A stretch of 64,000 bases of DNA, from NCBI GenBank assembly GCA_016211105.1, contig JACQSX010000010.1, forward strand, positions 1 through 64,000, read 5' to 3'. This DNA is from Acidobacteriota bacterium (GTDB lineage: Bacteria > Acidobacteriota > UBA6911 > JACQSX01). Positions 20,746 through 30,940 of the stretch are shown here, in pieces (position 1 is the stretch's first letter; every line of letters starts with the position of its first letter). Made by a program: the position numbers and the translations under genes. Below the pieces are notes generated by a model. The model ran no database searches. It was not told the origin of the DNA and saw only the letters and a list, made by a program, of their open reading frames with translations.

Positions 20746-22335
20746 ATGTGGAATGCCCAGCCGTGTATCGTTGAGAAGACCAAGGTGAAGAAATTTAGCC
20801 TCAGGTCGCTTCGGTTCAAGGGGCCAGCTTTCTTTCATCGCTCAACCTATCTGTTGGTGGCTCTACTTCTTGTCACCATCATCGAGGGGCGGAGCTTGGC
20901 CGCTGCCCTCCTTGGCAATTTAGGAGTTGTCGTACTGGCGCCCGTGCTGATGGCTAGGAACTCGGGTGCAACGGAGTCATCGCTGTTGCCCAGTCGGGCA
21001 AATCTCGCCACCGAATATCTCTCACTCGCTGTATCCGTCCGGCCCGAGAGAAAAGAGTTGGATCCCCTGGTTGCAATCGCTGGTTTTGAGGCCGGCGACC
21101 TTATCAGGGGCGCGGAAGCATTCTCTCGAGGTCGGCGGGCCGGTTCGTTAGGTGTGCGATTAGGAAGCGAGGACTACCGCTTCCATGTTTTATTGGGCAA
21201 GGTACTGGAGAACGCGGGCCAGTTTGAGAACGCGATTGCAGAGTATCGCCTGGGGCTGTCGGCAGGTGCAGGGCGTCTCGTTCCGGCGCACTATAGAGCC
21301 TACTACGAAACGCTGGCTCAAGCGTACATGAAGGGCATTCTGGTAGCCGACAATCCAGTACAAGCCGATTACCTGGTAGCGCGGTGGCTCTGGATGGCAG
21401 ATCACCGTGCCGCGGCCGCGGCGTGGTTTGAAAAGCTGCCCGGTAATGTCCCCCAGGACCGTCATTCAAACCCATTGTCCCGTTTACAGCTCGCTCGCGT
21501 GCAAGCGTATTTAGGGCAGAGGATGGAGGACCAGAAAAAGTTCGCGAGCGCAGCAACGCACTATGCAAAGGCGATCCAGATAGCTCCCGAGTTTGCGCCG
21601 GCCTGGCTGAGGCTCGCCCGTCTGGACGGCATCCTTCACAGCAGCGCTACCTCGCTTGCTTACCGACGCGTCATGGACTTGCAACCGGATTTCGTCGTGG
21701 GGCGACCTTTACCGTCGGGTTGGATTCTCGAGGGTTACACCCTCGATCGGGAGAGCTTGGAAGCCGGGCCGTGCGTGGAAATGATATTCTTTTGGCGCAA
21801 GACCGATTCCACCGTTATATCCCTTCCAGGGCAACAAATAGCGCAAGACCGGTGGGCTCAAGAGGGCGTGAGGGTCAACCTGGCTCCGAATGGTGGATTT
21901 GAGTGGTTGCCTTTCGATTCGCGTGGCGTCGCCGGGTATTCTCAAGAAGCGTATGGCGGGGTCACATCTCCGCGTGTCATGTTGAAGAGGCGGAATGGCG
22001 AGATGACTCACGTCCTTGGGCTGCTTCATCAGGGTGTTACGCGTTCAAGCGGCTTGATATCGTATCCGTTTTCCGTCAATGCGGGCGCTGTTTACCTGGC
22101 CACGGCTTGGTCTTACGGCGAGGAAGGATTTGGCGGCTTTGGAGTTAATTGGGTTGGCAAGGGCGAGATAGACTACACGCCATGCAATTCGAGAACGGGC
22201 CAATGGTTTCCGTGCGCTGGGCTCCATCTGCCGCCAACCGGAGCTACTAAAGGTCAAATTTGGATCCTTCAATATAAGACACCCTATGACGTTTATTTTG
22301 ATGACCTGTTGTGCGTGCAGTTGTCGATGAACTGA
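20746..22335 (+). CDS. TPR-containing protein of polysaccharide locus
   Basis: AGQFENAIAEYRLGLSAG, FASAATHYAKAIQIAPEFAPAWLRLARLDG repeats; N-terminal hydrophobic segment. Confidence 0.65.
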   Translation: MWNAQPCIVEKTKVKKFSLRSLRFKGPAFFHRSTYLLVALLLVTIIEGRSLAAALLGNLGVVVLAPVLMARNSGATESSLLPSRANLATEYLSLAVSVRPERKELDPLVAIAGFEAGDLIRGAEAFSRGRRAGSLGVRLGSEDYRFHVLLGKVLENAGQFENAIAEYRLGLSAGAGRLVPAHYRAYYETLAQAYMKGILVADNPVQADYLVARWLWMADHRAAAAAWFEKLPGNVPQDRHSNPLSRLQLARVQAYLGQRMEDQKKFASAATHYAKAIQIAPEFAPAWLRLARLDGILHSSATSLAYRRVMDLQPDFVVGRPLPSGWILEGYTLDRESLEAGPCVEMIFFWRKTDSTVISLPGQQIAQDRWAQEGVRVNLAPNGGFEWLPFDSRGVAGYSQEAYGGVTSPRVMLKRRNGEMTHVLGLLHQGVTRSSGLISYPFSVNAGAVYLATAWSYGEEGFGGFGVNWVGKGEIDYTPCNSRTGQWFPCAGLHLPPTGATKGQIWILQYKTPYDVYFDDLLCVQLSMN

Positions 22336-22411
22336 TTCGGCGTATAAAGCTCATCTACCCGGTCTCACAATCTAAATTTTGTTTTGTCTTTTTCTATAGA
22401 GAGGTACGTAC

Positions 22412-23614
22412 TTGAAAGTCGTGCTTTCGATTGGATGTATGCGAGATGGCATATACCCCGCGCTGCAGCTAGCCAAGCGGGGCTGGTTGCAGCGGCTTTT
22501 CACAAGTTATCCCAAGTCTCTGCTATTACGTCCCGCTCCAGCCATCCCGCCATCACAGGTTGAGGCCTATTCACCGTTGGCAATCGCCGAGCGCGTAATC
22601 CTACGTATACCTGTATTGAGGCGAAGAGTGTCAAGCGCGTACTGGCACTCTCTGTGTTATGAGTACCTGGTAGAGCGACGGTTGCCTGAGTGTGACATTT
22701 TTTCTGCCTTTTCGGGGTTTGCAAAGAAATGTCTTCTCGCTGTCCGCAAGATGGGCGCGCTAGGCTTGGTCGAGCGCGGCAGTTCCCACATCCTTTTTCA
22801 GCGCGATATCTTGGCCGATGAATATGCCCGTTCCGGAATACCGTTTCGCTTTGATCCTGGGGTCGTTGACAGAGAACTGAGCGAGTATAGCGCGGCCGAC
22901 TATGTCGTGGTCCAATCGGAGTTCGCCTACCGGACATTTGTCGAGCACGGTGTGCCGCAACGGAAACTGATCAAACTAGGGCTGGGAGTGGACACGGATC
23001 TCTTCCAACCCCAACCCCGACAAGACCATCGTTTTCGTGTACTGTATGTCGGCGGTATCAGCCTGCGCAAGGGAGTGAAATATTTGATGAGAGCGATGGA
23101 ACAGTTAAATCTGCCGGACTGCGAGCTGGTGCTGGTGGGACACATCGAGGACAGCGTGCGAGAGCTTATGAAGAAGCACGCCCACCGTTACCGTCATGAG
23201 GGCTTTGTGCGCCAGAGCAGGCTACCGTGGTTATATTCACAAGCGGATGTGCTAGTGTTGCCGACCCTAGAAGATGGTTTTGCCCATGTGATTCCCGAAG
23301 CCATGGCTTGCGGTATCCCTGTCATTGCTACGGAACATTCCGGTGGGCCCGATCTGATTCGAGAGGGGGTTGACGGATTTGTAGTTCCCATCCGTGACCC
23401 GAGGGCGATCGCGGAACGTATCGAATGGCTCTTCATGCATCCGCAAGAGAAGCGCCTGATGGGCGAGACGGCGCGCCAGCGTGTACGGGAATTTACCTGG
23501 GATAAGTATGGGGACAGAATGGCTGAGGCATACCAGCGTATTCTCACCGAGAAAAACGGCAACTCCTCCCGTCCCACGGAACCCCTAACGTCCGCAGTTT
23601 CTATCCTCAGTTGA
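22412..23614 (+). CDS. Glycosyltransferase family 4/1
   Basis: GVDTDLFQPQ, VLYVGGISLRKGVKYL, VLPTLEDGFAHVIPEAMACGIPVIATEHSGGPDLI; TTG start. Confidence 0.9.
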   Translation: MKVVLSIGCMRDGIYPALQLAKRGWLQRLFTSYPKSLLLRPAPAIPPSQVEAYSPLAIAERVILRIPVLRRRVSSAYWHSLCYEYLVERRLPECDIFSAFSGFAKKCLLAVRKMGALGLVERGSSHILFQRDILADEYARSGIPFRFDPGVVDRELSEYSAADYVVVQSEFAYRTFVEHGVPQRKLIKLGLGVDTDLFQPQPRQDHRFRVLYVGGISLRKGVKYLMRAMEQLNLPDCELVLVGHIEDSVRELMKKHAHRYRHEGFVRQSRLPWLYSQADVLVLPTLEDGFAHVIPEAMACGIPVIATEHSGGPDLIREGVDGFVVPIRDPRAIAERIEWLFMHPQEKRLMGETARQRVREFTWDKYGDRMAEAYQRILTEKNGNSSRPTEPLTSAVSILS

Positions 23615-23621
23615 TCTCAAA

Positions 23622-24749
23622 ATGACGAAGGTGCTGGTTACGGGTGGCGCTGGGTTTATTGGCTCGCACACCGTAGACCTGCTATTGGAAAGAGGACATC
23701 AGGTTCGCGTTCTCGATAACCTGCAGGCGCGCGTGCATCCTCGGGGAAAGCCACCGTGGTTAAACAAGAAAGCCGAGTTCATTCAAGGAGATGTGAGTGA
23801 CCGGGTGCAACTTGGGCAGGCTCTGAGCGGCGTGGACTTCGTGTTTCACCTGGCCGCCTACCAGGACTATATGCCTGACTTCAGCACGTTTATTCATACC
23901 AATACCGAGAGTGCGGCTTTGCTGTTCGAACTCATCGTGGAAAAGAAGTTGAAAATACGTAAGATCGTCTTTGCCTCGTCGCAGGCAGTGTGTGGAGAAG
24001 GACGTTACCGTTGCGAGGAACATGGCACGCTCACGCCTCCTCCACGCCCAATTGAACAACTCGAGCGAGGTGAGTGGGAGATTGGTTGCCCGCACTGTAA
24101 GCGCCCGATGGTACCTTTAGCGATTGACGAAGCGACAGTCAGTCCAGGCACGGCTTACGGGATATCCAAATACGCGATCGAGCTGTTGGCGGATCGGCTA
24201 GGTCAGCGCTACGATATACCCACGGTGTGCATGCGGTATACGTATGTTCAAGGCCCGCGCAACTCCTCATACAATGCCTATTCAGGAATTGCCCGGATCT
24301 TCATCTTGCGCCTGCTTCACAAGCTGCCACCTATTTGTTTTGAGGATGCAAAACAATTGCGTGATTACGTGAATGTGCGTGACGTGGCACGGGCGAACGT
24401 GCTGGTGATGGAAGATCATCGAGCTGACTTTCAGGTTTTCAACGTGGGCGGCGGACGACCGATCACCGTAATGGAATTTGCCGATATCGTGCTGGCGGAG
24501 TTCGGCAGCGACCTCGAACCGATGATCCCTGGGGAGTACCGCTTGGGGGATACACGCCACACCTTCTCTGACATCTCGAAACTTCGGGCTCTCGGCTGGG
24601 AACCGACGATCCCGGTGGAGCAGAATGTCGCCGAGTACACCGAATGGATCAAGGAACAGCAGCATGGATACGAGTATCTGCATGAGGCGGAGCGCGTGAT
24701 GCGGACAGAAGGGATCATTTGCAAAGCTAAGCGGGCAAATGCGAGGTGA
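23622..24749 (+). CDS. NAD-dependent epimerase, dTDP-L-rhamnose 4-epimerase-like with Cys/His insert
   Basis: VTGGAGFIGSHTVDLLLERGH; insert GEGRYRCEEHG...GEWEIGCPHCKRPMVPL before YGISKYA. Confidence 0.8.
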   Translation: MTKVLVTGGAGFIGSHTVDLLLERGHQVRVLDNLQARVHPRGKPPWLNKKAEFIQGDVSDRVQLGQALSGVDFVFHLAAYQDYMPDFSTFIHTNTESAALLFELIVEKKLKIRKIVFASSQAVCGEGRYRCEEHGTLTPPPRPIEQLERGEWEIGCPHCKRPMVPLAIDEATVSPGTAYGISKYAIELLADRLGQRYDIPTVCMRYTYVQGPRNSSYNAYSGIARIFILRLLHKLPPICFEDAKQLRDYVNVRDVARANVLVMEDHRADFQVFNVGGGRPITVMEFADIVLAEFGSDLEPMIPGEYRLGDTRHTFSDISKLRALGWEPTIPVEQNVAEYTEWIKEQQHGYEYLHEAERVMRTEGIICKAKRANAR

Positions 24750-25482
24750 AACTGGCCTGCCGATGAGAGCCATGTTGTTGGCGGCCGGTGAGGGTACCCG
24801 CCTGCGCCCTCTCACGGATCGCATGCCGAAGCCGATGCTTTCTGTCGCAGGCCGGCCAGTGCTGGAACACAACCTGTGCCTTTTGGCAAGACACGGCATC
24901 AGAGAAATCATCGTGAACTTGCATCACTGCCCGCAGGCGGTGACTGACTATTTCGGCACGGGAGAACGGTGGAATGTTTCCATTACTTATTCCTATGAGT
25001 TGGACCTCCTTGGTACAGCCGGCGCGGTCAAGAAAGTGGGCCATTTCTTTGATGAGCCTTTTCTCGTGCTTTATGGCGACAACGTAACCACCTGTAACGT
25101 AAGCCGTATGATAACGCATCATCGGGGAAAAGGGGGCTTCGGCACGGTTGCCTTGTTCAAGCGTGAGGATGTAATCGCCAGCGGTATCGCTAGCTTCGAC
25201 GAGGAAGGCAGGATCACTCGGTTTCTGGAGAAGCCGCAGCCAGAAGAGGTTTTCAGCCAGTGGGTCAATGCGGGATTAATGATTTGGGAACCAGAGGTGC
25301 TGGACTGGATTCCCGCTGACGTCCCGTATGATTTCGGGCGTGATGTCGTGCCAAAGCTGCTTTCGGCTGGCCGGCGCCTTTACAGTTATCCGATGTCTGA
25401 GGGACTATGGTGGATCGACACACCTGCAGATTACGAACGCGTGCGGAGATTGGTTGAAAAAAAAGAGGTGCAACTAACGTGA
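24739..25482 (+). CDS. hddC: Nucleotidyltransferase, heptose-1-phosphate/mannose-1-phosphate guanylyltransferase-like
   Basis: MLLAAGEGTRLRPLTDRMPKPML; context between heptose genes. Confidence 0.75.
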   Translation: MRGETGLPMRAMLLAAGEGTRLRPLTDRMPKPMLSVAGRPVLEHNLCLLARHGIREIIVNLHHCPQAVTDYFGTGERWNVSITYSYELDLLGTAGAVKKVGHFFDEPFLVLYGDNVTTCNVSRMITHHRGKGGFGTVALFKREDVIASGIASFDEEGRITRFLEKPQPEEVFSQWVNAGLMIWEPEVLDWIPADVPYDFGRDVVPKLLSAGRRLYSYPMSEGLWWIDTPADYERVRRLVEKKEVQLT

Positions 25483-26468
25483 TTGTGGCTCGCGCACCCC
25501 TTCGTATCTCGTTGGGTGGTGGAGGCACAGATCTTCCTTCCTACTATTGTCAGTATGGAGGTTTCATCCTAAGCGCGTGTATCAACAAGTACGTCTATAT
25601 ATATGTCAACCGCCCGGCTGCCGATGACCTGATTCGAATAAAATACTCGCGCTACGAACAAACGGAAAGTGTTGACGAAATTCAACATGATTTGGTGCGT
25701 CCGGCCCTTAAGTTGTTGAATCTGAGGGACACGATAGAAATTGTTTCCATGGCCGATGTGCCCGACGGTACAGGATTGGGCTCATCGGGAAGCTATCTGG
25801 TTGCGCTTCTGACCGCCTTGCATGAGTTGAAACGCGAAAAGATACCCACCCAGGCGCTGGCGGAACAAGCGGTTCATATCGAGATGGACCTCGCCGGCCA
25901 CCCGGTCGGAAAGCACGATCACTATCTGGCTGCTTTTGGGGGTATTACGTGCCTGGATATTCAAAGGGATGGAAAAGTGACGGTTAATCCCCTGAATATT
26001 TCCATCGCCACGGTGGAGGAACTACGGAGCCGCTTGCTGCTGTTCTTTACTGGCATCACCCGGCGCAGTCATGATATTTTGCAAAACCAGAAACAAGATA
26101 CCCAGAATCAAGACAGTACAGTCATTGATAGTCTTCATAAAACAAAACAATTGGGATTTCGGGTGCAAGAAGTTCTAGAGAGAGGAGACCTGGATAGATT
26201 TGGGCTGCTGCTCGATGAGCATTGGCATAACAAGAAACGGCGTTCAAACAAGATTAGCGGCTCCAGAATTGATCGCTGGTACGATCTGGCGAGGCAGAGT
26301 GGAGCCTTGGGAGGAAAGGTTATTGGGGCAGGAGGCGGAGGTTTCCTCATGGTTTACTGTCCCAATGGGACGAAGGCGGCGGTGCGTCAGACTCTGGTTG
26401 GAGAAGGCCTTCGCGAAGTACCTTTTGATTTTGACTATGAAGGAGCTAAGGTACTGGTCAACTTCTAG
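25479..26468 (+). CDS. hddA: GHMP kinase, D-glycero-alpha-D-manno-heptose 7-phosphate kinase-like
   Basis: IVARAPLRISLGGGGTDLPSYY, DGTGLGSSGSYLVALL, GGKVIGAGGGGFLMVYC. Confidence 0.87.
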   Translation: MIVARAPLRISLGGGGTDLPSYYCQYGGFILSACINKYVYIYVNRPAADDLIRIKYSRYEQTESVDEIQHDLVRPALKLLNLRDTIEIVSMADVPDGTGLGSSGSYLVALLTALHELKREKIPTQALAEQAVHIEMDLAGHPVGKHDHYLAAFGGITCLDIQRDGKVTVNPLNISIATVEELRSRLLLFFTGITRRSHDILQNQKQDTQNQDSTVIDSLHKTKQLGFRVQEVLERGDLDRFGLLLDEHWHNKKRRSNKISGSRIDRWYDLARQSGALGGKVIGAGGGGFLMVYCPNGTKAAVRQTLVGEGLREVPFDFDYEGAKVLVNF

Positions 26469-26499
26469 TTGAGACGGTCAGGCGGATGTTGAGCAAACG

Positions 26500-27099
26500 A
26501 TGGCGTATACGACCGACTATCTGACAGAAGCAGCCGAGATATTGGAAAAAATCGATGCGGCTGCCATTGACAAGATGGCAAGCTTGTTAGCCGCAACGCG
26601 CAAGCGCAAGGGGAGGCTTTTTTTCCTTGGTGTGGGTGGAGGCGCCGGCCATGCCTCGCATGCGGTGAATGACTTCCGCAAAATTGCCGGCATGGAAGCT
26701 TACACTCCCACCGATAATGTATCTGAGCTGACTGCCCGTATCAACGACGAAGGTTGGGACACCGTGTTCGTCAATTGGCTGAAAGGAAGTCACCTCAACG
26801 GGGATGACATGGTCTTCGTTTTTTCGGTGGGAGGAGGGGACGTCGAGCGCAACATCAGTCCCAATCTTGTGAGGGCTCTGGAGTATTCCCGGCAAGTCGG
26901 CGCTACCGTATGCGGAGTTGTTGGGCGGGAAGGTGGCTACACAGCCAAGGTGGCCGATGCCTGCGTGATAGTTCCAACCGTAAATCCAGAAACAGTTACT
27001 GCGCACACGGAAGGTTTCCAGGCGCTTATTTGGCATCTTCTGGTGTCTCATCCCGAAGTACGGGTATCCGGGATGAAGTGGGAATCTGTCCAAGGGTAG
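26500..27099 (+). CDS. gmhA: SIS-domain sedoheptulose-7-phosphate isomerase-like
   Basis: FLGVGGGAGHASHAVNDFRKIAGMEAYTPTDN, MVFVFSVGGGD. Confidence 0.8.
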   Translation: MAYTTDYLTEAAEILEKIDAAAIDKMASLLAATRKRKGRLFFLGVGGGAGHASHAVNDFRKIAGMEAYTPTDNVSELTARINDEGWDTVFVNWLKGSHLNGDDMVFVFSVGGGDVERNISPNLVRALEYSRQVGATVCGVVGREGGYTAKVADACVIVPTVNPETVTAHTEGFQALIWHLLVSHPEVRVSGMKWESVQG

Positions 27100-27109
27100 T
27101 AGTTGCACC

Positions 27110-27724
27110 ATGGGGAGAAGTCGCGCTGCGTTTCTCGATCGTGACGGCGTGATCAACGCCATGTGGTGGGACCCAGAACATGGCACCATGGATGCGCCTG
27201 CAAATCCCGGCCAGTTTCGCCTTCTGCCGGGCGCGGGAACAGCGATCCAATTGTTGCGCGACATGGGTTTTTTAGTTGTGGTTGCGTCAAACCAACCAGG
27301 GGTTGCCAAGGGCAAGATGGTTCCCGAGTTGTTGGAAGTGATCACTCAGAAGATGAACAGAGACTTGGCCGCTATCGGGGCACGCGTGGATGTTGTTTAC
27401 TACTGCCTGCACCATCCAGAAGCAGTAATCGATGAGTACCGGGTTGTCTGTGATTGTCGTAAACCTAAACCGGGTCTATTGCGACGGGCCGCCGGGGAGT
27501 TCGATATTGATCTGGCTGACTCGTATATGATCGGGGACGGCACCGTTGATGTCCAGGCCGGTCGGACGGCTGGTTGCAGAACGATCTGGCTGGGTAGCGT
27601 CAAATGCGACCAGTGCCAGATTTTGCATGGCGAGGATGCCCGACCTGATTTTATCGCAGAGAATCTACTGGCTGCCGCAAGGCTCATACGAATGCAGGAG
27701 GGAAGAGGTGGAAATATTTCTTGA
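27110..27724 (+). CDS. gmhB: D-glycero-D-manno-heptose 1,7-bisphosphate phosphatase (HAD)
   Basis: AAFLDRDGVINAMWW, VVASNQPGVAKG, YYCLHHPE, CDCRKPKPGLL, MIGDGTVDVQAG. Confidence 0.88.
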   Translation: MGRSRAAFLDRDGVINAMWWDPEHGTMDAPANPGQFRLLPGAGTAIQLLRDMGFLVVVASNQPGVAKGKMVPELLEVITQKMNRDLAAIGARVDVVYYCLHHPEAVIDEYRVVCDCRKPKPGLLRRAAGEFDIDLADSYMIGDGTVDVQAGRTAGCRTIWLGSVKCDQCQILHGEDARPDFIAENLLAAARLIRMQEGRGGNIS

Positions 27725-28394
27725 CACGTCAAATATAACTGAAATCCGCAAGTGGCTGCGTCATGGGGTGGTGGATGGCGTTACCACGAATCCCAGCATC
27801 ATGCTGAAGGATGGACATCGGGACCTGGAAGCGGGCGCCAGAGAGATTACGGCTCTGGTCCATCCTCTTCCGGTAAGTGTAGAAGTGTATACCAACGATC
27901 CGGACGAGATGCTGAGGCAGGCGAGGGAATTCGCCACCTGGGCCGGTAATATCGTGGTTAAGATCACCATTATTGATGAAAACGGAGCGCCCTGCTTAAA
28001 TGTTGTCAAGACGCTGGAAGGCGAGGGGATCCGAGTGAATGTCACGGCTTGTCTCTCTTTGGGCCAAGCGATGCTGGCAGCCAAGGCCGGCGCGACATTC
28101 GTAAGTCTCTTCTTAGGTCGCATTAACGATGAGGGCAACGACGGCCCCGGGGTGATTCACAAAACGCGCCAGTGGCTTGACATGTGGGGCTACAAGTCCA
28201 AAATCATTGCCGGCAGCATCCGTAGTGTCATGGACATCCAACAGGCGGCGATGGCTGGCGCTCACATTATTACTATCCCGCCGGAATTCATGTCAAAGAT
28301 GGTGGATCATAAGTACAGTCGCGTGACGGTAAGCCAATTTGTAAACGATGGGCAGAGGGCTTTTGCGGAGATAGAGAAGGCGCGAGTCCGCTAG
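27708..28394 (+). CDS. Transaldolase / fructose-6-phosphate aldolase-like
   Basis: EIFLDTSNITEIRKWLRHGVVDGVTTNPSIMLK, IVVKITI, INVTACLS. GTG start at 27708 overlaps gmhB end; track start 27546 is too long. Confidence 0.88.
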   Translation: MEIFLDTSNITEIRKWLRHGVVDGVTTNPSIMLKDGHRDLEAGAREITALVHPLPVSVEVYTNDPDEMLRQAREFATWAGNIVVKITIIDENGAPCLNVVKTLEGEGIRVNVTACLSLGQAMLAAKAGATFVSLFLGRINDEGNDGPGVIHKTRQWLDMWGYKSKIIAGSIRSVMDIQQAAMAGAHIITIPPEFMSKMVDHKYSRVTVSQFVNDGQRAFAEIEKARVR

Positions 28395-29773
28395 TGACCG
28401 ATCTCGAAACGCGCGTCGGTTTCTCTGGCAGGATGTGCACCCTCTGGCATCGATTCAAGAGGGCGTCTTCCTTTCGCAGCCATGTGGCCCTTACGATGGC
28501 CACGAACATAACCCTGTTGGCCATTTCTGTGGTGACCGGTAGCCTCGCCGCACGGCTTCTCGGTCCTCACGGTCGCGGGGAACTGGCAGCAATACAAAAC
28601 TGGCCCGGTGTGTTGGCGACTTTGGGCTCCGTAGGTTTGCCCCAGGCGGTCATATACTATACGGGGCGCCAGCCTGAGCTTAGCGGGCGGATTTTGGTTA
28701 CGGCCACGACGGTATTGCTTGCCTTGAGCCTTCCCATGGTCAGTATTGGATACCTGATCATGCCATCGTTGCTGCAGGCTCAATCCTGGAACATCATTCA
28801 AGAAGCCCGGCTCTACTTGTTACTGGTACCCATATTGTTTCTGGGACTCTCGTTTTATACGCTGCAGGGTCGCAGCGACTTCGTTGCTTGGAACCCTCTT
28901 CGTCTTGCAGCGCCGCTTCTGTGGCTGGGAATCCTGGTACTGTCATTGGTCACGCAGCATCGGACCCCGGGTTTTCTGGCACGCAGCTACCTGTTGACTC
29001 TTGCGTTGCTGATCCCCGCAATCGGTTATTGGGTCATCACCTCCCGTGTATCGGGCCCTTATGTGCCCGATCTGAGGTTGGTGGGACCTATGTTGCGGTT
29101 TGGGATACCAGCGACCCTGACGGTGGCGCCGCAGTTGCTGAGTGTTCGCCTGGATCAGTTGATGATGGCTGCGTTGCTCCCCGCGGAGGCCTTGGGGTTG
29201 TATGCCGTAGCCGCAACTTGGGGCGGTAGCTTTGTACAATTGCTGTCCGCGGTGGCATCTGTCATCTTCCCTAGAGTTGCCTCATCGTCAGATTCGGATC
29301 GTGCCAGGGCAACCTTTGCGCGCACGGTGCGTCTCAGCGTTGTGCTGGCTCTTCCGATTGGCGTGTTGCTTGCCTGTGGCGCTCCCTTGGGTATTCCATT
29401 ATTGTTTGGAACCGGCTTTCTCCCAGCCGTGTTGCCTGCCGTTATTCTGGTCGCCAGTGGGGTCGTGCACGGGTTGAATCAGATCATTGAGGGGGGATTG
29501 CAAGGGCTGGGGTTGCCTAGAACGGCAGCCGTTGCGGAGACTACCGGCTTGGGAGTGAGTGCCGCGTCGCTGATTGTGTTGTTGCCGCGGTACCGGTTGA
29601 CAGGCGCTGCTGCCGCATCCCTGGTCAGCTCTCTGGCTACGTTGCTGCTCCTGCTTTGGAGCGCTCAGCATGAAGCCCGGTGCTCGGCTCGGACCCTGCT
29701 GTGTGTAAGACGTGGGGAGCTAGCGCTGGCGCTGGCCCAGGCCGGGAATTCGTTATCAAGATGGGTAAAGTGA
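28394..29773 (+). CDS. wzx: Polysaccharide flippase (Wzx-like)
   Basis: Polytopic; SLAARLLGPHGRGELAAIQNWPG; RLDQLMMAALLPAEALGLYAVA. Confidence 0.82.
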   Translation: MTDLETRVGFSGRMCTLWHRFKRASSFRSHVALTMATNITLLAISVVTGSLAARLLGPHGRGELAAIQNWPGVLATLGSVGLPQAVIYYTGRQPELSGRILVTATTVLLALSLPMVSIGYLIMPSLLQAQSWNIIQEARLYLLLVPILFLGLSFYTLQGRSDFVAWNPLRLAAPLLWLGILVLSLVTQHRTPGFLARSYLLTLALLIPAIGYWVITSRVSGPYVPDLRLVGPMLRFGIPATLTVAPQLLSVRLDQLMMAALLPAEALGLYAVAATWGGSFVQLLSAVASVIFPRVASSSDSDRARATFARTVRLSVVLALPIGVLLACGAPLGIPLLFGTGFLPAVLPAVILVASGVVHGLNQIIEGGLQGLGLPRTAAVAETTGLGVSAASLIVLLPRYRLTGAAAASLVSSLATLLLLLWSAQHEARCSARTLLCVRRGELALALAQAGNSLSRWVK

Positions 29774-29779
29774 TCCCTC

Positions 29780-30940
29780 ATGGATTCGTCACACGGAATG
29801 AATCGTTTAAGAGTCCTGGAAGACACTAAATTGGGAACACCCGATCGGGGGATTCCCTCCATCGTGCGACAAGAGGTCTCCGAATCAGAGTTGGAGAACC
29901 GGTGGGGCGTGAAAGTCTCTTGCAGAACGATCAACCTATTGAATATTACGGTTGAAGAAGCAATTCACATCCAGCGTTATCCGATGCTCAACGGGCCTGA
30001 CCCCGCCTTAACACGCCGCCTGTGGCGTAAGCTGACCAACCCTAACCATTGGCGTATCGTGGTGCGCGAGCCGCAACAACTTTCCATTGAAGTACACTCT
30101 ATTGGGCCGGCGGAAGATGCGCAGGAAAGTGGCGCCGAGTTGCTCGCCCGTTTTTCGGCTCGGTCGAAATTCGACCTTTGGAGCGTACTACTCCTTCCAG
30201 AGAGCGCACATCGGGTGCTGATCGGCGGTTCGATGGAAGGCAACGAACCGATGATGATGCGGACTCTGTGGCCAGATCGAGAATATTATACGCTGGATAT
30301 TCTTTGTGAAAACGCTGCTGTATTGAAGCATCGAAGCTTTTTTGCCTCCGTGGCGGACATTCATCGCATGCCCTATGCCTCAGAAACCTTCGATGCCGTC
30401 TATAACAACAATGTCATGGAACACCTCTACAACGACATCGATGAATGCTTTCGCGAAATATTCGATGTTTTGCGGCCTGGCGGTGTCTTTTATTTTGTCG
30501 TCCCGACTGAGATGAATTCGACCAGCCCCGATGCGGACTTACAGGTACGATACGCGGGTCATAGTTACAACTGGTGGCTGGTGGATCCCAGTCATCCGTG
30601 GAAAACCGACCTTCATGATATCCAGACTCGTCTCCTGGCTGCAGGTTTTGAACAACCGACGTTTGCTTACTATGAAGAACATCTACAGCAGTGTGCTGCC
30701 AAGAGCCGACGTGGCCATTCAGCGGGCGGGACTTCCTGGTTGAAACGGATATTTGAAGCGTTTGAAGGGAGCCTCCTAATCCAGCAAATTGAATCACGAA
30801 TTCGGGAAGCGACGGGGTTTTACAAATATCGTGGATTCAGAAGGCGCCTCCGTGACCTGCTTGGGCTTCCTGACCGGCAAATGGAAACTCTCCAGGTCGC
30901 AGTGCTGGCGGCTAAACCTCAATCGATGTCCTTTCGATGA
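29780..30940 (+). CDS. Class I SAM-dependent methyltransferase
   Basis: FDAVYNNNVMEHLYNDIDECFREIFDVLRPGGVFYFVVP. Confidence 0.75.
   Translation: MDSSHGMNRLRVLEDTKLGTPDRGIPSIVRQEVSESELENRWGVKVSCRTINLLNITVEEAIHIQRYPMLNGPDPALTRRLWRKLTNPNHWRIVVREPQQLSIEVHSIGPAEDAQESGAELLARFSARSKFDLWSVLLLPESAHRVLIGGSMEGNEPMMMRTLWPDREYYTLDILCENAAVLKHRSFFASVADIHRMPYASETFDAVYNNNVMEHLYNDIDECFREIFDVLRPGGVFYFVVPTEMNSTSPDADLQVRYAGHSYNWWLVDPSHPWKTDLHDIQTRLLAAGFEQPTFAYYEEHLQQCAAKSRRGHSAGGTSWLKRIFEAFEGSLLIQQIESRIREATGFYKYRGFRRRLRDLLGLPDRQMETLQVAVLAAKPQSMSFR

Noticed and set aside
27546-27707. Extended N-terminus of transaldolase ORF
   Set aside because: Residues overlap gmhB in another frame; conserved EIFLDTSN start fits GTG at 27708 with an upstream GGAGGGAAGAG.
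29223-29232. ops/JUMPstart-like GGCGGTAG
   Set aside because: Lies inside the Wzx coding sequence; another at 54251 is at a gene end. Not in a leader position.
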